A stretch of 64,000 nucleotides of DNA. Source: Ralstonia sp. NFACC01. Its GTDB lineage: Bacteria > Pseudomonadota > Gammaproteobacteria > Burkholderiales > Burkholderiaceae. The notes beneath the pieces were generated by a model that saw only the letters and a program-made list of their open reading frames with translations, was not told the origin of the DNA and did not search any database. Position numbers and translations under genes: made by a program. The DNA lies in NCBI RefSeq assembly GCF_900115545.1, contig NZ_FOWV01000005.1, positions 62,001 to 126,000 on the forward strand. Reading direction: 5' to 3'. This document shows, piece by piece, positions 56,160-64,000 of the stretch (the stretch's first letter is position 1; each line of letters starts with the position of its first letter).

Positions 56160-56779
56160 CGACCAACATGTTTGGGCTGGACGACTCGCTCACCGCACGC
56201 GATGAGCGCGTGGCCCGCGAGGCGTGGCACAAAGCGCAAAATCTGTACGACGGTGTGGTTGGGATGCAAGCTCTCGGCGCACGCGTCGGCGGAGCGGCCA
56301 AGTTGCCTCAAAGCGCACCGCAGAACATCATGACGCAGGACATCACTCAGACCGACGACGACGGAGCTCGCGAAGACGCCATGAACCTGTTCAAGACGGT
56401 GCGTCCGAATATCGTGCAGTCGATCCGCGCGTTTCGCGTGGCGGATCTGGCCGAGTCGGCGGCCAGCCTTGGCCAGCATTTCCTGTACGCCAACTGCGCG
56501 GCTGCGACCACCAAGAGCGAAGTGCTCGACGTGATTGCTCGCGAGTTTCTGTTCCCGAAGCATTTCGGCAAGAACTTCGACGCCTTGGCTGACTGCCTGA
56601 CCGACATGATCTACAAGGCCGGCCCGCAGCCGGGTTTTGTCATCGTGCTCGAGGGCCTGCCGTGCCAGCCCAAGTTCGACAAGGAAGCGCGCGAAGTGCT
56701 GCTGGACGTATTCCGCGACGCGGCCGAATTCTGGGGCGAACGCAAGGTCCAGTTCCGCGTCTTCTATTCGTTCGCATGA
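56156..56779 (+). CDS. Barstar-family ribonuclease inhibitor with N-terminal extension
   Basis: Barstars neutralise barnase-type and RNase Sa-type enzymes in the cytosol to protect the producer. The 207-residue protein has a barstar domain at about 118-207, with the binding-helix motif FGKNFDALADCL (137-148) and a C-terminal strand VQFRVFYSFA. Residues 1-90 form an extra N-terminal region without similarity to typical barstars, which are about 90 residues. Codon use in that part looks coding. ATGA overlaps the ribonuclease stop, so synthesis of toxin and inhibitor is coupled. The role of the extension is unknown. A terminator follows directly. Confidence 0.88.
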   Translation: MTTNMFGLDDSLTARDERVAREAWHKAQNLYDGVVGMQALGARVGGAAKLPQSAPQNIMTQDITQTDDDGAREDAMNLFKTVRPNIVQSIRAFRVADLAESAASLGQHFLYANCAAATTKSEVLDVIAREFLFPKHFGKNFDALADCLTDMIYKAGPQPGFVIVLEGLPCQPKFDKEAREVLLDVFRDAAEFWGERKVQFRVFYSFA

Positions 56780-56815
56780 ACTAGGCCGCTCGACCGGTTG
56801 ATCGGCCCGGAAATG

Positions 56816-56842
56816 AAAAAGCCCGCAAATGCGGGCTTTTTT
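56816..56842. terminator. Bidirectional terminator between barstar and araH
   Basis: The stem gcccgc / gcgggc with a 4-base loop (56821-56836) is flanked by five A on the left and six T on the right. It can therefore end both the rightward barstar operon and the leftward arabinose operon. Confidence 0.85.
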
Positions 56843-56871
56843 GTTGCCTTGTGAATGTGCTGCCCGGCTGG

Positions 56872-57897
56872 TCAGCCCGCCCGCTTGTTGCGGCGAATTC
56901 GGTCGAACCATACCGCCAGCAGCAGAATGCCGCCGCGAATCAGGTATTGATAGAACGTTGGCACGTTCATCAGGCTCATCGCGTTCTGCACTGACCCCAT
57001 GATCAGAACGCCGACCAGCACACCGGACACGGTTGCCACCCCGCCCGTGAGCGAAACCCCACCCAGCACGCAGGCAGAGATCACGCCCAGTTCAAGCCCG
57101 ACCGACGTTTTCGGATCGCCCAAGCTCATGCGCGAGGCGAGCATCACGCCCGCAAAACCCGTTACTAGGCCCTGCAGGACGAACACGGCGATCTTGATGC
57201 GCGTCACCGGCAGGCCGGCAAGCAGCGCGGCTTCTTCATTGCCGCCGACGGCGAGCACGTTCTTGCCGAACACCGTCTTCTTGAGCAGGAAGCCAAAGAG
57301 GGCAAAGCCGACGATGTTGCTCCAGATCGGGTACGAGATGCCAAGGAATGACCCGCCGCCCAGGTCGAAGAAGCTCTCTTCGGAAATCATCACCGCGTCG
57401 CCGTTGGAGGTGATGAAGGCGAGGCCGCGCACGACTTCCATCATGGCCAGCGTGACGATCAGCGAGTTGATCTGATAGCGCGCCACCAGCACGCCGTTGA
57501 CGAGCCCGACCATGCCGCCCGCCAGCACGCCGGCCCCGACGCCAAGCACCACGCTATGGGTTGCGGTGATGAGCGTGGAGGCCACCACGCCCGCGAACGC
57601 CACGATGGAGGCGACGGAAAGGTCCACCTCGCCGAGTGCGAGGACGAACATCATCGTGACCGAGATGGAGCCGATCAAGGTGACGGAGAGCAGCAGGCCC
57701 TGGATGTTGCGGCTGCTGACGAAGCCGGGCACCGTGAACGCCAGCGCGGTGAACAGCAAGAGGAACACCACGACGATGCCCGATCGGTTGACCAGCTCCC
57801 ACGTGAGGGCGGCGCGGCTGGGGATGCCGGGGGTGGCCATTGGCGGGCCGCCCGGCACGGATTCGGTGGATGGCGTTTGCATAGGATCGGTTTCCAT
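56872..57897 (-). CDS. araH: L-arabinose ABC transporter permease
   Basis: This is the membrane subunit of the AraFGH importer. The 341-residue protein has about eight to ten hydrophobic helices of the RbsC/AraH (BPD_transp_2) family. It shows GSISVTMMFVLALGEVDLSVAS, LLKKTVFGKNVLAVGGNEEAA and a final helix before a basic end (RIRRNKRAG). Substrate assignment rests on its partners: the binding protein and ATPase encoded just upstream resemble AraF and AraG closely. It is the last gene of the leftward arabinose cluster and ends near a bidirectional terminator. Confidence 0.88.
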   Translation of the reverse strand: METDPMQTPSTESVPGGPPMATPGIPSRAALTWELVNRSGIVVVFLLLFTALAFTVPGFVSSRNIQGLLLSVTLIGSISVTMMFVLALGEVDLSVASIVAFAGVVASTLITATHSVVLGVGAGVLAGGMVGLVNGVLVARYQINSLIVTLAMMEVVRGLAFITSNGDAVMISEESFFDLGGGSFLGISYPIWSNIVGFALFGFLLKKTVFGKNVLAVGGNEEAALLAGLPVTRIKIAVFVLQGLVTGFAGVMLASRMSLGDPKTSVGLELGVISACVLGGVSLTGGVATVSGVLVGVLIMGSVQNAMSLMNVPTFYQYLIRGGILLLAVWFDRIRRNKRAG

Positions 57898-57915
57898 GAG
57901 GGCGTGAATCGCGCG

Positions 57916-59445
57916 CTAGCGTGGCAGCGCGAGTTTGATGAGGGTGTCAGGCGAGGCGTGCTCTCTGGGCAGATCGCCGACGATGCGGCCCTGCTTCATG
58001 ACGAGTACGCGGTCGGCAACGCCGATGACTTCCGCCAGGTCGCTCGACACGACGATGACGGTGCGGCCCGCTTCGGCGAGGCCGTAGAGCAGGCTGTAGA
58101 TTTCGCTGCGGGCGCCAACGTCGATGCCGCGCGTGGGCTCGTCCATCAGGAAGACGTCGATGTCTTCCGCGAGCCAGCGCGAGAGGATCACCTTCTGCTG
58201 ATTGCCGCCCGACAGCTTGCCGATAGGTGTTTCACCGTTGCGTGTCTTGATGGCCAGCTTGTCGATGAACGACTTGGTGGTCCGCGCTTCCTGCCGGTTG
58301 TTCAGCACGCTGAAGCGGCTGAAGTGGCGCCGGCAACTGATGTTCAGGTTGTCCGACACCGAGGCGATCGCGACGATGCCTTCCTGCTTGCGGTCTTCCG
58401 GGCAGAGCGCTACACCCGCGCGCACCGCATCGCGCGGCGTGTTGAACTGGACGCGCTTGCCTTTGAGGTGAACCTCGCCCGCTGTGGGTTTGACCGCGCC
58501 GTAGAGCAGCTTCATCAGCTCCGAGCGCCCCGCGCCCACCAGCCCGAAGAAGCCGACGATTTCGCCTGCATGCGCTCGGAACGAAGCGGGTTCGGTCAAG
58601 CCAGGCCCCATCAGGCCGCGCACGTCGACCTTCACCTCGCCGAGCGGGCGTGGCTTGTAGCCATACACGTCCTGGATCGAACGGCCGACCATGCAGCGGA
58701 TCAACCGTTCGCGGTCGAGGCTCGCGCCGGCGTTGAACGTGTCGATATGCCGGCCGTCACGGAACACGGTCACGCGATCGCACAGTTCGTACACTTCTTC
58801 CATGCGATGTGTGACATAGATGACCGCGCGGCCCTCGGCCTTGAGCGCGCGAATGATGCGGAACAACTGCGTCGTCTCGCGCGAGGAGAGCGAACTCGTC
58901 GGTTCGTCGAACGCGATCACGCGGGCGTCGCGCATCAATGCCTTGCCGATCTCAATCATCTGGCGCTGGCCGATCGACAGATGCTTGACGGGTTGGGCCG
59001 GATCGAGCTTCTCGCCCAGCCGTTCGAGTTCGCGCAGCGCACGCGCGATCAACGTCTTCTCGTCGAGCACGCCAAAGCGATTGGGTAGCGCGCCGAGCAT
59101 CAGGTTTTCTGCCACCGTCAGCTCAGGCACGAGGTGCAGTTCCTGATAGATGATCGCGATGCCCGCCGCGATGGCTGCGCGGGTGTTCGTGAACTGCTGC
59201 GGCACGCCGTCGAGCGACAGCGTGCCGTCCTCCGGCTGGTTGACACCCGACAGCACCTTGAGCAGCGTCGACTTGCCCGCGCCGTTCTCGCCCATCAGGC
59301 CGTGCACCTCGCCGCGGCGGATGTCGAGCGAGACGTGGTCGAGTGCCAGTACGCCGGGAAAGCGCACGGTGATGCCGTCAAGCTTCAGATAGGCGCCTGC
59401 GGAAGCGTCGGGCGGGCCGCTCTCATCAAGTGATTGAACTGTCAT
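57916..59445 (-). CDS. araG: L-arabinose ABC transporter ATP-binding protein
   Basis: The 509-residue protein is a double ABC ATPase that powers arabinose uptake. The first half has GENGAGKST, signature LSIGQRQM and Walker [13 protein letters not shown]. The second half has the degenerate loop GLVGAGRSE, the signature LSGGNQQK and a second DEPTRGID. The sequence follows E. coli AraG throughout (for example [18 protein letters not shown]). The start at 59445 ([10 protein letters not shown]) has a fair ribosome site. It is 18 bases from araH and 58 from araF. Confidence 0.92.
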   Translation of the reverse strand: MTVQSLDESGPPDASAGAYLKLDGITVRFPGVLALDHVSLDIRRGEVHGLMGENGAGKSTLLKVLSGVNQPEDGTLSLDGVPQQFTNTRAAIAAGIAIIYQELHLVPELTVAENLMLGALPNRFGVLDEKTLIARALRELERLGEKLDPAQPVKHLSIGQRQMIEIGKALMRDARVIAFDEPTSSLSSRETTQLFRIIRALKAEGRAVIYVTHRMEEVYELCDRVTVFRDGRHIDTFNAGASLDRERLIRCMVGRSIQDVYGYKPRPLGEVKVDVRGLMGPGLTEPASFRAHAGEIVGFFGLVGAGRSELMKLLYGAVKPTAGEVHLKGKRVQFNTPRDAVRAGVALCPEDRKQEGIVAIASVSDNLNISCRRHFSRFSVLNNRQEARTTKSFIDKLAIKTRNGETPIGKLSGGNQQKVILSRWLAEDIDVFLMDEPTRGIDVGARSEIYSLLYGLAEAGRTVIVVSSDLAEVIGVADRVLVMKQGRIVGDLPREHASPDTLIKLALPR

Positions 59446-59503
59446 CGGTTGCTCTCTGCAGGTGCTCATGCGGCGCGGGGACCGGCCCGCGCCGCGCGTT
59501 GCA

Positions 59504-60508
59504 TCAAATGCCCAGTTCCTTGCGGACCTCTTGCCAATTGCTGCGCACCATCAGCTTGCCGGTGGTTTGCGTATCGGCCGGCGGCTGCTTGCCGGTCTTG
59601 ATCCAATCGACCAGGTTTGCAGCGCTGTCCTTGCCATGGTTGGTCGAGCTGACCGCAATCGTGCCGAAGAAGCCCGTCGGCTCCTTCTTCTGGAACTCGG
59701 CAAACGCCTCGCCGGCGCCGTTGATGCCGACGCCGATCACATCGGCTGCGGGAATGTGCAACTGCTCGGTTGCGCGCACACCGCCCAGCACGCTCTCTTC
59801 ATTGAGCGCGAAGATGACCCACTTCTTGATGCCTGCATGCTGTGCCAGCACCGGCGACGCGGCATTGAAGCCACCTGCGTCGTCGGTGGTCTTTTGCGGC
59901 GCGTCGAAGATGTTCTCCTTCTTGAAGCCGCCGGCCAGCAGCGTCTGCGTGGCGCCGTCTGTGCGCAGCTTGGCGGTCGGCAGCTCGTAGTTGGTGATGC
60001 GCAGCGCGCCCACTTCCTCGGGCTTCCAGCCACGGCGCTTCATTTCGTCGGAGATGGCCTGGCCGACCTGGTTGCCGATCTTGAATGCCGACATGCCCAG
60101 GTGCGGCACGTTGGCCAGCGGCTTGCCGGACGAGTCGACGAGTTGATCGTCAACCGTGACGAACTTCATGTTGTAGTGCTTGGCGCGTGCCGATATAGCC
60201 GGCCCCAGGCGCACGTCCGGCGCGCAGATGACGAAGCCCTTGGCACCTTGTGCGCCCAGGTTGTCGATGGCGGACAGCACCTTCTCGCCATCGGGCGTAC
60301 CGATGTTCACCACCGAAAAGCCGTCCTTCTGGCCAAGTGCGGTGGCGGCTTTCTGTTCGTTGATGAACCACGCTTGCTCGGGCATCTTGACCAGGAAGCC
60401 GATCTTGAGCGGCTCGTCGGCGTGGGCGGGCAGGGCGGCGGCCAGCGGTCCCAGGCACAGGGTGGCTGCCAGGGCGGATAGGGTCAGGCGGCGAAGTTTG
60501 CGTTGCAT
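59504..60508 (-). CDS. araF: L-arabinose periplasmic-binding protein
   Basis: The 334-residue protein has a signal peptide ending PAHA (about residue 30) and a type I sugar-binding fold. Segments closely resemble E. coli Ara[44 protein letters not shown] and LGGVRATEQ. It captures arabinose (and possibly galactose, which AraF-like proteins also bind) for AraGH. It is encoded first of the three transporter genes, after the dehydrogenase gene with a 53-base gap; the ribosome site is gaggagac. Confidence 0.93.
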   Translation of the reverse strand: MQRKLRRLTLSALAATLCLGPLAAALPAHADEPLKIGFLVKMPEQAWFINEQKAATALGQKDGFSVVNIGTPDGEKVLSAIDNLGAQGAKGFVICAPDVRLGPAISARAKHYNMKFVTVDDQLVDSSGKPLANVPHLGMSAFKIGNQVGQAISDEMKRRGWKPEEVGALRITNYELPTAKLRTDGATQTLLAGGFKKENIFDAPQKTTDDAGGFNAASPVLAQHAGIKKWVIFALNEESVLGGVRATEQLHIPAADVIGVGINGAGEAFAEFQKKEPTGFFGTIAVSSTNHGKDSAANLVDWIKTGKQPPADTQTTGKLMVRSNWQEVRKELGI

Positions 60509-60561
60509 GGTTGTCTCCTCGTTGGAATGGCTCTTATGGCACTACGTGAGTCGGGCGTGCT

Positions 60562-62432
<1,871 letters not shown>

Positions 62433-62457
62433 GAAATCGTGAAGTGGGTAACGGGTG

Positions 62458-63783
62458 TCAGGAAAGGTGCTGGCGTGCGCCCAGCACGGTGCGAACGACG
62501 AACGTCATCGCCACGGCAAATGCCAGCGCGGCGGCAAGGAAGTACAGGCCGGCAGACAGGCTGCCTGTGGCGTTCTTGATGATGCCCATGCCATAGGGAC
62601 CGAGGTAACCGCCCAGGTTGGACAGCGAGTTGATGGTTGCGATGCCCACGGCGGCGCTCGTGCCGGTCAGGAACTGTCCCGGCAGCGTCCACAGCACGGC
62701 CTGGATTGCATAGGCGCAAAACGCGAACAGGCAGAGGCAGGCCAGTTGCAGCGCGGGCGCTTGAACCCACGCGCTGGCCGCCATGCCGAGCGCGGCCAGC
62801 GCCGACAGAGTGGCGATGTGCCAGTAGCGCTCGCCCGTGCGGTCCGAATGACGCGGCACCAGGTACAAGCCCAGCACGGCAAACAGATAGGGCACCGCCG
62901 ACAGCAGACCGGTGGCGACATCGCTCACGCCAAACTGCTTGATGATCGTCGGCAGCCACAGCGAGAGGCCGTAGATGCTCAGCGGAAACGGCAGAAACAG
63001 CAGCGCCAGCATCAGCACGCGCACATCCTTGAGCGCCTTGAGCGGGCTGCCGTGCGACTTCAGCGCATAGGCGGCCTGGTCTGCGGCCAGCTCACGCTCG
63101 ATCCACGCGCGGTCTGCAGCGGGCAACCAGCGCGCATGCGCGGGGGATTCCGGCAGGATACGCAGTGTCGGCAAGCACAACAGCGTGGCCGGCAGGCCGC
63201 TGACCACAAACAGCGTTTGCCAGCTCGACATGCCGAAGAGCCCCGGTACCGACAGCAGCCACCCCGCCATCGGCCCGGTGATGATGAGCGCGACGGGCTG
63301 TGCCAGCACCAGCAAGCCGACGATGCGCGCACGGTGGCGCATCGGAAACCACTTGGTGAGGAAATACAGAATGCCGGGGTACAGGCCGGCCTCGGCCGCA
63401 CCGAGCAGGAAGCGCAGCACATAGAAACTGACCGGGCCGCTGACCAGCGCCATGGCCATGGTGATGACGCCCCATGTGAACAGAATGCGCGCGAACCAGC
63501 GGCGTGCGCCAAAGCGTTCGAGTGCCAGGTTGCTCGGCACCTCGCATAGGAAATAGCCGATGAAGAACAGGCCCGCCCCAAGCCCGTAGGCAGCATCACC
63601 GATGCCCACCGCCGCGTTCATGTGCAACTTGGCGAAGCCGACCACGGAGCGATCGATATACGCCACCACGTAGATCAGCGCGAGGAACGGCATCAGCTTG
63701 CGCACGAGCAGGCGGATGATGCGCTGCTCTTCCGATGCATCGGCCGAAGCCGGAACGGCGCCTGCGGTTTGGGAGATGTCCAT
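62458..63783 (-). CDS. MFS transporter of the anion:cation symporter family
   Basis: The 441-residue protein has twelve predicted membrane helices. It shows the motifs of the ACS family (galactonate, glucarate and phthalate carriers): DRSVVGFAKLHM, GLFFIGYFLCEVPSNLALERFGARRW, RFLLGAAEAGLYPGILYFL and KWFPMRHRARIVGLL. Within this cluster it most likely imports a sugar acid such as L-arabonate, complementing AraFGH, which imports the sugar. The gene starts 15 bases after the dehydratase fragment upstream. The substrate is inferred from context only. Confidence 0.88.
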   Translation of the reverse strand: MDISQTAGAVPASADASEEQRIIRLLVRKLMPFLALIYVVAYIDRSVVGFAKLHMNAAVGIGDAAYGLGAGLFFIGYFLCEVPSNLALERFGARRWFARILFTWGVITMAMALVSGPVSFYVLRFLLGAAEAGLYPGILYFLTKWFPMRHRARIVGLLVLAQPVALIITGPMAGWLLSVPGLFGMSSWQTLFVVSGLPATLLCLPTLRILPESPAHARWLPAADRAWIERELAADQAAYALKSHGSPLKALKDVRVLMLALLFLPFPLSIYGLSLWLPTIIKQFGVSDVATGLLSAVPYLFAVLGLYLVPRHSDRTGERYWHIATLSALAALGMAASAWVQAPALQLACLCLFAFCAYAIQAVLWTLPGQFLTGTSAAVGIATINSLSNLGGYLGPYGMGIIKNATGSLSAGLYFLAAALAFAVAMTFVVRTVLGARQHLS

Positions 63784-63798
63784 CGGTCTTTCCCCCGC

Positions 63799-64000
63799 TC
63801 AGTGCGAGTGGCGCGGAACGGCGGCGCCACGGCAGCCGACCAGGAAATCGAGGTCGCAGCCCTCGTCGGCCTGGAGCACGTGATTGACGTACAGGCGCTG
63901 GTAACCGCCGGCCTCGCCATGCGAGCGCTGGTGCTGGTAGGCCGCGAGCCTGCGCGCGAGTTCTTCGGGGGCGATGTCCAGGTGCAGCGTGCCGGCTTCG
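63799..64000 (-). CDS. C-terminal fragment of IlvD/Edd-family dehydratase, probable L-arabonate dehydratase
   Basis: Only the last 66 residues lie inside the window; the gene continues beyond base 64000. The readable part (EAGTLHLDIAPEELARRLAA, then YQRLYVNHVLQADEGCDLDF, then LVGCRGAAVPRHSH) matches the C-terminal end of the IlvD/Edd dehydratases, where H-V-L-Q-A-D-x-G-C-D-x-D-F-L is characteristic. Given the neighbours it is probably the iron-sulfur L-arabonate dehydratase that supplies the 2-keto-3-deoxy acid. It is the most upstream gene visible in the leftward arabinose operon. Confidence 0.8.
   Translation of the reverse strand, partial: EAGTLHLDIAPEELARRLAAYQHQRSHGEAGGYQRLYVNHVLQADEGCDLDFLVGCRGAAVPRHSH

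Noticed and set aside
57556-59088. Plus-strand ORF of 510 residues opposite araG and araH
   Set aside because: It is antisense to two complete transporter genes and matches no family.

Overview
The window is GC-rich chromosomal DNA of a betaproteobacterium. Gene order and protein sequence point to Ralstonia, probably the environmental R. pickettii-like group, although the species cannot be fixed from sequence reading alone. Supporting signs are the proS / lytic transglycosylase / MarC / hpt / ffh order, a lysine-alanine histone H1-like protein, the accB-accC-prmA-zinc-ribbon-tpx run, and the mpl-yqiA-ubiC-RNase II-TonB-aroE-mtgA run. About 50 genes are supported. The proS gene (left edge) and a sugar-acid dehydratase (right edge) are cut by the window. 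No rRNA, tRNA, insertion sequence, prophage or CRISPR array was seen. Layout: 1-7 kb holds proS, a secreted lytic transglycosylase, a prolyl 4-hydroxylase-like oxygenase, MarC, hpt and ffh, with divergent ypjD. 7-11.6 kb holds the type IV pilus two-component pair pilS-pilR, with a small zinc-ribbon protein gene ahead and ampD behind. 11.6-12.1 kb is a decayed 42-bp tandem repeat. 12.2-16.6 kb is a leftward operon of a phosphodiesterase/LamG lipoprotein, a 64-residue lipoprotein and a Tat-exported phospholipase C. 16.6-21.6 kb is the class Ia ribonucleotide reductase pair nrdA-nrdB behind a twin NrdR operator. 21.7-29.6 kb is mixed: a DUF2817 hydrolase, an EamA exporter, an unrecognised 447-residue protein, a chemoreceptor, a DUF2147 protein and two related low-complexity lipoproteins. 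29.6-31.3 kb is gene-poor and ends at the histone H1-like gene. 32.2-42.2 kb holds a glycine-zipper lipoprotein, a PfkB kinase, tpx, a zinc-ribbon/DUF3426 protein, prmA, accC, accB, aroQ, a TlpA-like thioredoxin, an unrecognised protein and mpl. 42.2-55.3 kb is housekeeping: yqiA, ubiC, an RNase II-family enzyme, a TonB-like protein, aroE, mtgA, corA, pyrF, a small His-rich ORF, pncC, pgpA, thiL and maeB. The last 8 kb looks accessory. It begins with a translationally coupled secreted guanyl ribonuclease and barstar-type inhibitor. It ends with a leftward L-arabinose cluster: the araFGH ABC importer, an NAD(P)-dependent sugar 1-dehydrogenase, a 2-keto-3-deoxy-L-arabonate dehydratase, an MFS transporter and the C-terminus of an IlvD/Edd-family dehydratase. 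The enzymes match the non-phosphorylating oxidative L-arabinose route known from Azospirillum. The lactonase and the final semialdehyde dehydrogenase are not in the window. The most noteworthy items are the extended-barstar RNase/inhibitor pair, the 42-bp repeat that reads as 14-residue repeats, the gene-poor region with a good isolated promoter upstream of the histone-like gene, the paralogous repeat lipoproteins, the phosphodiesterase/phospholipase operon and the twin NrdR boxes set exactly 31 bp apart.
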